64,000 nucleotides of DNA from Caballeronia concitans (GTDB taxonomy: Bacteria > Pseudomonadota > Gammaproteobacteria > Burkholderiales > Burkholderiaceae): assembly GCF_001544615.1 (NCBI RefSeq), contig NZ_FCNV02000009.1, positions 1 through 64,000 on the forward strand. The letters are read 5' to 3'. A model generated the notes under the pieces. That model was given only the letters and a program-made list of their open reading frames with translations. It was not told the DNA's origin and did not search any database. The position numbers and the translations under genes were made by a program. This document shows, one piece after another, positions 29,735 to 38,792 of the stretch. How positions within the stretch are numbered: position 1 is the stretch's first letter; each line of letters begins with the position of its first letter.

Positions 29735-30595
29735 ATGCAACGTGAAATCGTCCAGAATGATGTCGAACGGCTGGATGGAAACAAGTACAACAACGAAGTC
29801 CATTACGTCGTAGTCATTTATTACGCGAACTATATTGCGAGAATCGCGAAGGTCGCATCGGCGCTGAATGAAACACAAAGCGTCAGGACGTTGCGCCTGA
29901 TAATCAACAACGCTGAAATCGATGACCGCGCAGTCAAACAACATTTCGACTATCTCACCGCGCCGGTGTACGTGCTACGGCACGACAATGCCGGTCTGGA
30001 ATTCGGCGCGTACCAATTAGGACTCGACGATCTGCGCCACGCCGGTGCCGATGATTTTCCCTGCCTTTTCGCCAACGACACGGTCGGCAGTCATTATCCG
30101 ATCAACAAGTTTTTCATTCGAAAGTTCAGCCGCGCGGCCCAGGCTGATCTTGGTCCGAATGTCGTTATCGGCAATATAGACTCCGTGCCTCGGCGGCTCG
30201 AACTGTGCGGCGAACATACGAGCCGCTGGGTGCGCTCGAATCTGTTTCTCATGGACAAGCAAGCGTTGCAAAACCTGCATAACCAGATTTACGTGCCGGC
30301 GCTCAATGCGTGCATCAATGAAAGCCCGAACGAAGACGAATTTTTCTCCGACCACGTTGCGCCTTCGCTGCGGTCTCATATTTCGCATTGGCTGTTTTCC
30401 GGCTCGCCGGACGCCTGGTATAAATCAGAGCCGCTGTCGCCTGATAATTATCGGCGAATGGCCGCGAAAGCACGCTGCATCTTGCAAGAGCTTTTTCTCA
30501 GCATGCGTCTGGAAGGCGCTCAGGCCGCGCTCGTCCAGCCGCAGTTGAGCCGTGCGGAAAAAGCGATGGTTATCCTCGGTCTTGCGGCGGTCTAA
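29735..30595 (+). CDS. Rhamnan-synthesis-F-like glycosyltransferase protein
   Basis: A 286-residue soluble protein. VVVIYYANYIARIAKVASAL at the N-terminus and LRHDNAGLEFGAYQLGLDDL, then CLFANDTVGSHYPIN, follow the order seen in RgpF-like (PF05045) proteins, where the NDS/NDT motif marks the sugar-nucleotide region. The match is by motif and not full length. GGAGGTAAGGG lies at the ATG. It is followed 11 bases later by the second flippase, so they form an operon, and it probably builds part of a surface glycan. Confidence 0.6.
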   Translation: MQREIVQNDVERLDGNKYNNEVHYVVVIYYANYIARIAKVASALNETQSVRTLRLIINNAEIDDRAVKQHFDYLTAPVYVLRHDNAGLEFGAYQLGLDDLRHAGADDFPCLFANDTVGSHYPINKFFIRKFSRAAQADLGPNVVIGNIDSVPRRLELCGEHTSRWVRSNLFLMDKQALQNLHNQIYVPALNACINESPNEDEFFSDHVAPSLRSHISHWLFSGSPDAWYKSEPLSPDNYRRMAAKARCILQELFLSMRLEGAQAALVQPQLSRAEKAMVILGLAAV

Positions 30596-30606
30596 CGAAA
30601 ACAACC

Positions 30607-31881
30607 ATGTCGATGAAAAAGGTGATTGCCGCGCTGTACTCGGTTCAGTTGCTGAACTATGCCGTGCCCATCGTGACGTTGCCCTACTTGTCGCGCGTGC
30701 TCGGGCCGACGGGGTTCGGCATCGTCGGGTACGCGCAAACCGTCGCGCAGATGTTGCTGATCCTCGTGGAGTTCGGCTTCGACCTCACGAGTGCGCGCAA
30801 AGTCGCCATTCATGCGAACGAACCCGAAACGCTCAACAAAATCTATTGGACTACCGTCAGCGCAAAATCGCTGCTTGCCGTAGTTTGCTGTATCGCGCTG
30901 ACCGGCATCGCCTTTCTCGGACACGGCAGCGATGCCAATCGCGTGTCGATGCTTCTCAGCATGTTCATCATCTGGGGAAGCGTGCTCACGCCTGTATGGT
31001 TTTATCAGGGCACGCAGCGAATGCCGACCCTCGCCCTTTCGATGCTGCTCGTCCGCGCGGTCATGCTGGTCCCGCTTTTCATTTTCGTCAGAACGCCGGC
31101 AGACGTGAATATCGCCGCCGCCTTGCAGTTTTCTCCGCCGTTGATTGCGGGAACGCTATTGACGATATGGCTTTTCACGGCACGACAGGTCTCATTCGGA
31201 TGCAAGGTCACGGTCCGCGATATCGTCCACGACATGAAGGATGCATATCACATATTCGTGAGTTCGGCGCTGACATCGGTTTATATGTACGCGAACGTCG
31301 TGTTCCTGCGCGCCATTGCGGGCAACGCCGATGTCGGATACTACGTCGCCGCGGAAAAACTGACGACGCCGCTTCGCCAGCTTTCCTTTCCGTTGATCCA
31401 GGGTTATTTCCCGAGAGTCTGTCAGTTATACGCGAACGGGCAGGTTTCGTCGGCTGTTGAACTATTACGCCGCATCGTCACGATCTTCACTGTTTCGGGT
31501 GTAGCGCTTTTGATCGGTTTCCAGGTGTTAGGAAAGTGGTTCGTTGAACACTTTTACGGCGCCGGATTCAGCAAGACCTACGACATCTTGCAGGTAATGA
31601 TATTGGTGCCCGCCATCATCGGTGTCGCCGCGACGCTGGTGCAGTTATGCATCGTGGCTTCGGGTAATCAGAGCGTGTTGAAGCGCATTTATGTCGGCGG
31701 CGCGGTCTTTCATCTTTGCCAGATGCCGTTGGCGATCTACCTCTGGGGCGGCGTAGGAGCGGCGTGGTCGGTGGCCGCAACGGAGTTCTTCATGACCGTG
31801 GTCATCTGGTTCAGGACCGCGAGGATCAACACTCACCTCCTGGCGAACGGTCAGTCCAAGAATGCGGCAGGAACGCCCTGA
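30607..31881 (+). CDS. Wzx-like oligosaccharide flippase (second)
   Basis: A 424-residue membrane protein with about 12 hydrophobic segments and the N-terminal signature of RfbX/Wzx proteins (YAVPIVTLPYLSRVLGPTGF, then GYAQTVAQMLLILVEFGF). It should move lipid-linked oligosaccharide across the inner membrane. It is much closer to the standard Wzx pattern than the protein at 15585. Being transcribed with the RgpF-like gene and opposite to the main operon, it may serve a different glycan or be a paralogous copy. No terminator was seen just after it. Confidence 0.85.
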   Translation: MSMKKVIAALYSVQLLNYAVPIVTLPYLSRVLGPTGFGIVGYAQTVAQMLLILVEFGFDLTSARKVAIHANEPETLNKIYWTTVSAKSLLAVVCCIALTGIAFLGHGSDANRVSMLLSMFIIWGSVLTPVWFYQGTQRMPTLALSMLLVRAVMLVPLFIFVRTPADVNIAAALQFSPPLIAGTLLTIWLFTARQVSFGCKVTVRDIVHDMKDAYHIFVSSALTSVYMYANVVFLRAIAGNADVGYYVAAEKLTTPLRQLSFPLIQGYFPRVCQLYANGQVSSAVELLRRIVTIFTVSGVALLIGFQVLGKWFVEHFYGAGFSKTYDILQVMILVPAIIGVAATLVQLCIVASGNQSVLKRIYVGGAVFHLCQMPLAIYLWGGVGAAWSVAATEFFMTVVIWFRTARINTHLLANGQSKNAAGTP

Positions 31882-32052
31882 TCATCGACACGCTCGCCAA
31901 GCCGCATCGATCCATTGATGTCAATCCGACAATTCTGATTTCGTCGTATTAGGGTTTTTACTAGGTTCCGACGCGCCTACACTGCCTCTCAACGACGAAG
32001 CAGTGCCAAACCCGCTGCAACGTTCCCCGAATCAGAATGCGGAGATTTCATC

Positions 32053-32364
32053 ATGTTCAAGTCGATCGTTCCTGCCATCGTCATCGCGTCTGCCCTGGCT
32101 GTTCCGGCTTTCGCCCAGGCGCAAGACACTGGCGCCCTCACCCGCGCCGAGGTCAAGGCGCAACTGGCTCAACTCGAACGCGCCGGCTACAACCCGGCCG
32201 GCGATCAGACCACTTACCCGGCCAACATCCAGGCCGCGCAAGCCCGGCTGCAAGCGCAGCAAGGCGTCGCCGCGACGTCGTTCGGCGGCGCGACCGAAAG
32301 TGCATCGGCATCCGGTGGCGCGCAACGCGCAGCCGTGAACGCGGTCGACTACAGCCGCCCGTAA
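32053..32364 (+). CDS. DUF4148 domain protein, exported
   Basis: Small DUF4148 proteins (103 residues here) are abundant in Burkholderiaceae and of unknown function. A signal peptide (MFKSIVPAIVIASALAVPAFA) is followed by the DUF4148 signature ALTRAEVKAQLAQLERAGYN and YPANIQAAQARLQ. The tail is Ala/Ser rich. It is likely periplasmic and expressed alone, followed by a good terminator. Confidence 0.88.
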   Translation: MFKSIVPAIVIASALAVPAFAQAQDTGALTRAEVKAQLAQLERAGYNPAGDQTTYPANIQAAQARLQAQQGVAATSFGGATESASASGGAQRAAVNAVDYSRP

Positions 32365-32392
32365 CATCGCCCAAGCGACTTGCCGCTCGCCG

Positions 32393-32416
32393 GCCCGGCT
32401 TGCACGCCGGGCTTTT
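32393..32416 (+). terminator. Terminator after the DUF4148 gene
   Basis: GCCCGGC and GCCGGGC form a seven-base stem with a six-base loop, followed by TTTT. It ends 52 bases after the stop codon. Confidence 0.75.
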
Positions 32417-32586
32417 GGGCGTCCGGAAACGTCGCACAAAAGACCGAACTACCCGCCTTTCAGCCGGTCATATCACTGTAAGCCACGGATTTCAAAAAGA
32501 TTTCGGATTTCGCTTTTTCCACCGACGAGTCCGACGGCACTACAATTTGTGTCTGCCGTGTCACACATCTCGTTCTCGCCGCCGCC

Positions 32587-33360
32587 ATGCCCATCTCGTC
32601 GTTGCGCCTTGCTGTCGTTTCCCTCGGTCTTCTTGCTCTCGCCGCTTGCGGAGGCCGTGCCGCCACCACTCCAACCTATCAGCAGGAGCTTTTCAATTCC
32701 GGCACGAGCCCGTTCGCGCACAATTTCGACGCCACCGTGAACGCAACCTGCGAAGCCGCGCGCCGCGCGCTGCTGTCGCAAGGCTTCCTCACGACGATGG
32801 CCCAGCCCGATACCGTCGATGCCACCAAGAACTTCCAGCCGACCGCCGACACGCACGTCGTCGTGTCGTTCCACGTCGTCTGCACGCCGGGCGAGAACAC
32901 GGCGAATCAGAGCATCGCTTATGTGAATGCCGTGCAGGACGGCTATACGCTGAAGAAAAGCGATACGTCGGCGAGCGTCGGCCTGAGCGTGCTCGGCTCG
33001 CTTTCGCTGCCGATCCGCTCGAACAGCGACGCGATGGTCAAGATTTCGAGCGAAACCGTCCCGGCCGGCAAGTTCTATGACCGCTTCTTCAATCTGATGG
33101 GCCACTATCTGCGGACGGTGCCGCGCAGTTCGCCCGTTGCCGCCGATGAAATCGACAGCAAGCCGCTCGCGCCGTCGCTGATCGTGACGTCGCCCGAACT
33201 GACGCCGACGCCGATCGTCGTGGAGGCGCCCGCCGCCGCCGCGACCGCCATTCAGGCGCCGGAAGCCGCAGCCGAGACGAAGCGGCAGGCGCAGGCCGCG
33301 GCGGCATCGGACCCGGTGGCGGCATCGGCGGCGGAGCCGGCATCGGCCGTCGTGCACTAA
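32587..33360 (+). CDS. DUF2242 family lipoprotein
   Basis: The N-terminus has a lipoprotein signal peptide with lipobox LAAC (LRLAVVSLGLLALAAC, Cys at about 21). The DUF2242 region spans about residues 30-180 (FDATVNATCEAARRALLSQGF and SFHVVCTPGENTANQ). The C-terminal 65 residues are a low-complexity Ala/Pro/Thr tail. It is probably anchored in the outer or inner membrane; its function is unknown. Length is 257 residues. It is convergent with the BON gene and shares a terminator with it. Confidence 0.85.
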   Translation: MPISSLRLAVVSLGLLALAACGGRAATTPTYQQELFNSGTSPFAHNFDATVNATCEAARRALLSQGFLTTMAQPDTVDATKNFQPTADTHVVVSFHVVCTPGENTANQSIAYVNAVQDGYTLKKSDTSASVGLSVLGSLSLPIRSNSDAMVKISSETVPAGKFYDRFFNLMGHYLRTVPRSSPVAADEIDSKPLAPSLIVTSPELTPTPIVVEAPAAAATAIQAPEAAAETKRQAQAAAASDPVAASAAEPASAVVH

Positions 33361-33384
33361 AAATCGAGCAAGCACAAACGACAA

Positions 33385-33410
33385 CGGGCCCCGGCAAAAA
33401 CCGGAGCCCG
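33385..33410. terminator. Bidirectional terminator between DUF2242 and BON genes
   Basis: CGGGC-CCGG pairs with CCGG-GCCCG around a CAAAAA loop, with one-base mismatches inside the stem. It lies between the two convergent stops, so it could serve both, although T runs are weak. Confidence 0.5.
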
Positions 33411-33448
33411 TTCGGACCTGCTTCGAAGCGGTCCGTTCGACCGTTCGA

Positions 33449-33823
33449 TTATTTCCCGCCGTTCTGCGCGCTCAGCGTGAGCTTGTTCGAAACCGACTTC
33501 ACGCCCGACACGCCCTTCGCCACTTCTTCCGCCTGCGCGATTTGCGCGCCTTCCGGCACCGTGCCGGTCAGCGTGACCGCGCCGCCACGCGCACGGACGA
33601 AGACATTCGACACGTCGAAGCCTTGCGCCTTCGACAGCGCGCGGCGCACCGCGTAACCGAGCGAGCGATCGCTCTTCTTGGTCGCCGATTTCTCCGCCTT
33701 GGTCGGCGCAGCGGATTCGGTGCTGGTGGTGGCCGCCGCATCGCTCGACTGGGCATAGGCGCTCGACGCCACCGTCACGCAGACCACGACGCCCAGAGCC
33801 TTCAACAGATCGACTGCTTTCAT
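33449..33823 (-). CDS. BON-domain exported protein
   Basis: The signal peptide (MKAVDLLKALGVVVCVTVAS, cleaved near AYAQ) is followed by a short Ser/Lys linker and one BON domain at about residues 65-120 (NVFVRARGGAVTLTGTVPEG, then AEEVAKGVSGVKSVSNKLTL). BON domains bind phospholipid or stabilise the envelope. At 124 residues it is in the OsmY/periplasmic small-BON class. ATG 33823 has a good GGAG-like site in AAAAGGAGAAACC. Confidence 0.88.
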   Translation of the reverse strand: MKAVDLLKALGVVVCVTVASSAYAQSSDAAATTSTESAAPTKAEKSATKKSDRSLGYAVRRALSKAQGFDVSNVFVRARGGAVTLTGTVPEGAQIAQAEEVAKGVSGVKSVSNKLTLSAQNGGK

Positions 33824-34364
33824 GGTTTCTCCTTTTGTTTCGCTTGTTGACTTCGCACAGTGCTACTTCGCTCGTTTGCACATCAAACCGGACCGCATCG
33901 CGCGATCGTGGCCGCGCGAATCGTCGATGAGAACGACTGACGATTGCGCGGCGAAGAAGCCCGCGATGCTGTGATGCAATGCTGCGAGAGGCTGGCGAAC
34001 GAAACAAACCCGGCCGATCGATCGGGCTCGATGGCCCTCGGCTCGTCTATGGAATCCTGCCGCACGGCGCGCTCGATGCGCACTGTCGCGCCAGGTGGCG
34101 CGGCCCTGAAAGCCCAAATATCGGGCCGCGGATAGAAATTTTCTTATCGTACGGCGGCGAACGTCAATTTAGCCCAGCGCGGCCATTAGCGCAAAGCATT
34201 TAACGACGCGCGCGCCGTTGCTGCGACGGCTCGCAACAGTGCGATGAACGCGTCCACACGCGTGTAACACTCATCGGCTGAGGCCGCGCCGCCGCGATCG
34301 ACAGACCGCCCGCGCCGCGCCTTCGGTTAAGCTCTCGGGCAGGAATCCGACTCGACGCATCGAC
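33824..34364. other. Intergenic region, no gene supported
   Basis: About 540 bases between the divergent BON and TAXI genes. A few short frames exist but lack ribosome binding sites or motifs. It should contain promoters for both genes. Confidence 0.35.
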
Positions 34365-35846
34365 ATGACCCAGCCTGAAGCGGATACCGAATCCGCACAA
34401 TCCGACGCGAAGTCCAAATCGCGGCGCCGTCCGCAACCGAAGATCGTCGCGCGCTTCGTGGCGATTTCCTGGCGCGATTTCGCGATGACTTTCGGCCCGA
34501 TCGTTCTCGTGGCCATCGTCGCGCTGTATTTCGCCGTGCGCCTGATCCAGCCGGCGCCGCCGAACTCGCTGACCATCGCCGCCGGTCCGAAGGGCAGCTC
34601 GTTCTGGAACAGCGCGCAGAAGTACAGGAAGATCCTCGCGCGCAACCGCGTGACGCTCAACGTGATCGAAACGCAGGGTTCCTTCGACAACCTCACGCGC
34701 CTCTCGGATCCGAAATCCGGCGTCGATGTCGGCTTCGTGCAGGGCGGCATGACCAAGCCCGGCGCGACGCCCGACAATCTCGAATCGCTCGGCAGCGTGG
34801 CGTACGTGCCGCTCGCGGTGTTCTATCGCGGCGCGCCCGTATCGCGATTGTCGGAACTCAAAGGCAGGCGGCTCGCGATCGGCGCGGAAGGTAGCGGCAC
34901 GCGCGCGCTCGCGCTGACGCTTTTGAAGGCGAATCACATCGAGCCTGGCGGCGACACGCCGCTTCTGCCGCTCGCCGGCGACGCCGCCGCGAAGGCGCTT
35001 GAAGACGGCCAGGTCGACGCGGTTTTCCTCACCGGCGATTCCGCGCAGCCGCCGACGATGGCCAAGCTCGTGCGCACGCCCGGCATCCGCTTCATGGATT
35101 TCGCCCAGGCCGATGCCTATGCGCGCCGCTTTCCGTATCTGACGGAAATCGAACTGCCGATGGGCGCGTTCGATCTCGCCACGAACCTGCCGCCGCGCCC
35201 GGTGCACATGATCGCGCCGACCGCCGAGCTGATCGCGCGCGACAGCCTGCATCCCGCGCTGTCGGATCTGCTCGTCGAGGCCGCGCGCGAAGTCCACAGC
35301 CGCGCGAACCTGCTGCAGCGGGCGAACGAATTTCCCGCGCCGCTGGCCCACGAATTCCGGATCAGCGACAACGCCGAGCGTTATTACAAGTCGGGCAAGA
35401 GTTTCCTGTACCGCACGCTGCCGTTCTGGCTCGCGAGTCTCGCGGATCGCGTGCTCGTCGTGCTGGTGCCGCTGATCGTCGTGCTCATTCCCGGCTTGCG
35501 GCTCGTGCCGGGGCTGTATCGCTGGCGCGTGAAGTCGCGCATCTATCGCTGGTATGGCGCGCTGATTGCGATCGAACGGGAAACGATCAGCGGCCCGGAC
35601 ACCGCGCAGCGCGATGCCCTGCTCGACCGCATCGACGGGATCGAATCCGCGGTGAATCGCATGAAGATGCCGCTCGCGTTCGCGGATCAGTTCTACGTGC
35701 TGCGCGAGCATATCGGCTTCGTGCGCGAGCGGCTGGCGAATGCCGCCGTCGCTCCGGGCGATACCGATGCCGACGCCACGCGCCGCCGGGCGGCTGCATC
35801 GGCGCAAGCGTCGTCGCGTGCAGACACGGAGCAAGGCAGCACGTAA
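34365..35846 (+). CDS. TAXI-type TRAP transporter solute-binding protein, membrane-anchored
   Basis: TAXI proteins are the ligand-binding part of some TRAP transporters. The core (LTIAAGPKGSSFWNSAQKY, GVDVGFVQGG and RRLAIGAEGSGTRALAL) spans about residues 66-330. There is a membrane anchor at about 43-62 instead of a cleaved signal, and a second segment around 355-375 (VLVVLVPLIVVLIPGLRLV) followed by a soluble tail that lies beyond the normal family end. No TRAP permease subunits lie nearby. The long C-terminal extension and two anchors suggest a membrane-bound sensor or binding protein rather than a transporter part. Length is 493 residues. Confidence 0.8.
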   Translation: MTQPEADTESAQSDAKSKSRRRPQPKIVARFVAISWRDFAMTFGPIVLVAIVALYFAVRLIQPAPPNSLTIAAGPKGSSFWNSAQKYRKILARNRVTLNVIETQGSFDNLTRLSDPKSGVDVGFVQGGMTKPGATPDNLESLGSVAYVPLAVFYRGAPVSRLSELKGRRLAIGAEGSGTRALALTLLKANHIEPGGDTPLLPLAGDAAAKALEDGQVDAVFLTGDSAQPPTMAKLVRTPGIRFMDFAQADAYARRFPYLTEIELPMGAFDLATNLPPRPVHMIAPTAELIARDSLHPALSDLLVEAAREVHSRANLLQRANEFPAPLAHEFRISDNAERYYKSGKSFLYRTLPFWLASLADRVLVVLVPLIVVLIPGLRLVPGLYRWRVKSRIYRWYGALIAIERETISGPDTAQRDALLDRIDGIESAVNRMKMPLAFADQFYVLREHIGFVRERLANAAVAPGDTDADATRRRAAASAQASSRADTEQGST

Positions 35847-36022
35847 TATCTAAAGGTTCGATCGTGGAAAGCGATCGAGAGGACACGCGGCGCTTTTTGG
35901 CCACGAAGAATGCAGGACACGACGCCCGCGCCTGATGAAGACCGGCAAAAGCTCGCGACACCCGCACCATCCAGCGACGAGCGACGAGGCCACGCCAGGC
36001 GCCAAAAGCAAGGAGAAACGAC

Positions 36023-36703
36023 ATGAGTGCCCCGCATTCGACCGCTGGCGGTCGACCGTACTTTTTCTTCGATTTCATCTCGCCGTTCTCCTACCTGCTC
36101 CTCGAGCAGCATGAGAAGTGGCCCGACATTCCGTTCGAATTCGTGCCGGTGCAATTGCTGAAGCTGCTCGACCGCTGGAAGCAGCCGCACGCCGCGACAA
36201 TTCCCTCGAAGCGCGTCTTCACGTATCGCCACGCGCTCTTTCGCGCCGAACAGCTCGGCATTCCGTTTCGCATGCCGCCCGCGCATCCGTTCGATCCGGT
36301 GAAGGCGCTGCGCCTCGCCGTGCTCGCGGATGGCAATATCACGTGCGTGCGCGACATCTTTCGCTTCATCTGGCGCGAAGGGCGCGATCCGTCGACGCCC
36401 GAAGGCTTTCGCGCGCTGTGCGAGCGCGTCGGCATGCCGGAGGCGGAATCGCGCATCGACGATGAAGACCTGAAGGCGAAGCTGCGCGACAACAACGACC
36501 GCGCCGTGCAGATGGGCGTGTTCGGCGTGCCGACGTTTATCGTCAACGATCAGATTTTCTGGGGCGAAGACACGCTGCCGATGGTGCTGTACGTGGCGCG
36601 CTCGCCGAACTGGCTCGAAGCCGCCGAGGTGAAGCGCATCAGCAATCTGCCGATGGCGCCGAGGGAAACGGACTTCGGCAACGCGGCGGAAATCGGCGCC
36701 TGA
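36023..36703 (+). CDS. 2-hydroxychromene-2-carboxylate isomerase-like DsbA-family protein
   Basis: This thioredoxin-fold glutathione-dependent isomerase family (kappa-GST-like) acts in naphthalene and related aromatic breakdown; many members have other, unknown substrates. YFFFDFISPFSYLLLE (about 14-29) holds the Ser in place of the DsbA Cys, and MGVFGVPTFIVNDQIFWGED (about 164-183) holds the cis-Pro. Length is 226 residues. AAGGAGAAACG precedes the ATG. The gene is alone, and no aromatic ring pathway genes are near, so the substrate is uncertain. Confidence 0.82.
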   Translation: MSAPHSTAGGRPYFFFDFISPFSYLLLEQHEKWPDIPFEFVPVQLLKLLDRWKQPHAATIPSKRVFTYRHALFRAEQLGIPFRMPPAHPFDPVKALRLAVLADGNITCVRDIFRFIWREGRDPSTPEGFRALCERVGMPEAESRIDDEDLKAKLRDNNDRAVQMGVFGVPTFIVNDQIFWGEDTLPMVLYVARSPNWLEAAEVKRISNLPMAPRETDFGNAAEIGA

Positions 36704-36879
36704 GCGCACGGGGCGGGCACGCGGCGCGATCGTGGCGCAACCGTGGCGCAATCGCCGATGCCGCGCATAGGGCTTGCGCTATGGCGTCAATAATCGGAAC
36801 GCGGTTAACTTCGGGTGCGGCGTGGCGCGCGTGAAGAAGCGGCGCGCCGCCGCGCCCTTCGTTTTTTCGTCCCAGGCCC

Positions 36880-37848
36880 ATGAACGATCCCGCCGATTCC
36901 CTCGACATCTGGCTCATTCGCGTGTTGCGCACGCTGCTTCTGGAGCGCAGCGTCACGCAGACCGCGCAGCGGCTGAACCAGACGCAGCCGGCAATCAGCA
37001 CCGCGCTGCGCCGCCTGCGCGAAATCCTGGGCGACCCCATTCTCGTGCGCGGCAAGCAAGGCATGGTGCCGACCGAATACGGCGAGACGCTGCTCGCGCC
37101 GGCGCAGCGCGCGTTGCGCGAGGTGGAGTTCGTCGCCACGCCGCACGGCGATTTCGACGCCGCCAGTTCCCGCCGCACCTTTCGCGTCGCCGCGCCCGAT
37201 TATCTGAACGATTTCTTCATGCCGACGCTCGTCGCCGCTTTCCGCGATGCCGCGCCGAACGCGCGGCTGGAGATCGAATCGCTGAATCCGATGCGCGATC
37301 ACGAACGCGCGCTCGACGAAGGCGAGATCGATCTGATGTTCGCGAACTGGACGAAGCCCGAGCCGCGCTTCGAGCGCCACGACCTGTTCACCGATGTCTT
37401 CGTGTGCCTGATGCGCGCGAATCATCCGCTCGCGCGCGAGCCGCTGACCGTCGAGCGTTATGCGCGCGCCGCGCATCTCGCGCCGACGCCGTATAGCGGC
37501 GCGAAGCGGCATCCGATCGATATCGGTCTTGCTCGGGCGGGCGTGCGGCGTCGCATCGTCACGACGATTCCGTACTTCGGGCTGGTGCCGCAAGTGTTGT
37601 TGCAGTCGGATCTGATCTTCACCGCGCCGCGCCGCTTCGCGCAGCATTACGCGGCGATGCTGCCGCTCGCGGTGCTCGAATCGCCGGTGCCGTTTCCGCG
37701 CATCAAGTGCTATCAGCTTTCGCTGCCGCAGCCGGACGAATCCACGGATGTCGCGTGGTTGCGCGCGTTGATCGCGAGCGTGTCGGATTCGCTGACACGC
37801 AGAAAAGCCGCCGCCGCCGAGGAGTTGGCGGGCGCGATGTCGAAATAG
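36880..37848 (+). CDS. LysR-family transcription regulator
   Basis: The N-terminal helix-turn-helix (LDIWLIRVLRTLLLERSVTQTA, then TQPAISTALRRLREILGDPIL) is standard LysR; residues 95 onward form the effector-binding domain (FRVAAPDYLNDFFMP). Length is 322 residues. It faces the same way as the isomerase (177 bases downstream) and precedes an AraC gene by 18 bases. The target is unknown; its position suggests the AraC gene or the isomerase. Confidence 0.88.
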   Translation: MNDPADSLDIWLIRVLRTLLLERSVTQTAQRLNQTQPAISTALRRLREILGDPILVRGKQGMVPTEYGETLLAPAQRALREVEFVATPHGDFDAASSRRTFRVAAPDYLNDFFMPTLVAAFRDAAPNARLEIESLNPMRDHERALDEGEIDLMFANWTKPEPRFERHDLFTDVFVCLMRANHPLAREPLTVERYARAAHLAPTPYSGAKRHPIDIGLARAGVRRRIVTTIPYFGLVPQVLLQSDLIFTAPRRFAQHYAAMLPLAVLESPVPFPRIKCYQLSLPQPDESTDVAWLRALIASVSDSLTRRKAAAAEELAGAMSK

Positions 37849-37865
37849 CGCGTCGGGCTTCGGAT

Positions 37866-38783
37866 ATGGACGCACTCGACCGGTTGATCCAGCTCGCGCA
37901 TCTTTCCGGCGCGCTCGACTTGCGCTGCCTGCTCGCCGGCCCGCTGGAACTCGATCACGCGAAAGCGCCGGCGGGCGAAGCGATCTATCACGTCGTTCTG
38001 GACGGCACATGCGAGGTCGTGCGCCACGGGCATCCGCCGATCGCGTTGAACGCGGGCGATATCCTCTTTCTGCCTCGCGGCGATGCGCATGTGCTTTCCA
38101 TCGCGGCGGGCGCGGCATCGAAAGCCGACGCGATGCACGCGCGCGACAACGGCGCGGTCATTGTGCAAAGCAACTGCGGCGAGGAAGCGCCCGCGCTGGA
38201 CCTGCTATGCGGCCGGTTTCTTCACGCGCCGCGCGCGTTGCTGATCGATGTGTTGCCTGATGTCGTGCACGTATCGTTCACGCGCGCGTCCGCGCCTTAT
38301 CTCCCGCCGCTCGTCGCCGCCATGCGACGCGAAGCGGAGGAAGCGCAGCTTGGCGCGCCGTCGATCGTCGCGGCGTTATCGACCGCGCTTTTCACGATGC
38401 TCTTGCGCGCGTGGCTCGCCGAGCAGCCGACGCTCGCGGGCGTGCTCGGCTTGCTCGCGAACCGGCGGCTCGGCGCTGCGGTGATCGCGATGCTCGAGCG
38501 CCCCGCCGAACCGTGGACGCTCGAACTGCTCGCGAAGGAAGCCGCGATGTCGCGCGCCACGTTCATGCGCGCGTTCTCGGCGCATTCGGACAGTTCGCCC
38601 GCCGCGCTGCTGAGCCACGTGCGGATGCAACTCGCCGGCACGATGCTCACGCATACGACGAAGAGCATCGCGGATATCGCGGCGGAAGTCGGGTATCAGT
38701 CGGAAGCCGCTTTTTCGAAGCGGTTCAAGGAGATTCACGGCGTCGCGCCCGGCGGGTTCCGGGCGCGCAATGGGATCGCTTGA
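37866..38783 (+). CDS. AraC-family regulator with cupin domain
   Basis: An N-terminal cupin-type effector domain (HVVLDGTCEVVRHGHPP, then GDILFLPRGDAHVL, about 40-75) is followed by an AraC helix-turn-helix pair (WTLELLAKEAAMSRATFMRAF and KSIADIAAEVGYQSEAAFSKRF, 225-300). The fit to the Cupin_6/AraC architecture is good. Length is 305 residues from the ATG at 37866. It starts 18 bases after the LysR gene, so the two may be in one transcript. It is convergent with the xdhC gene, 9 bases apart. Confidence 0.85.
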   Translation: MDALDRLIQLAHLSGALDLRCLLAGPLELDHAKAPAGEAIYHVVLDGTCEVVRHGHPPIALNAGDILFLPRGDAHVLSIAAGAASKADAMHARDNGAVIVQSNCGEEAPALDLLCGRFLHAPRALLIDVLPDVVHVSFTRASAPYLPPLVAAMRREAEEAQLGAPSIVAALSTALFTMLLRAWLAEQPTLAGVLGLLANRRLGAAVIAMLERPAEPWTLELLAKEAAMSRATFMRAFSAHSDSSPAALLSHVRMQLAGTMLTHTTKSIADIAAEVGYQSEAAFSKRFKEIHGVAPGGFRARNGIA

Positions 38784-38792
38784 AGGAGGCGT

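Noticed and set aside
29232-29813. Frame overlapping the start of the RgpF-like gene
   Set aside because: It overlaps a gene with a strong ribosome binding site and is itself without features.
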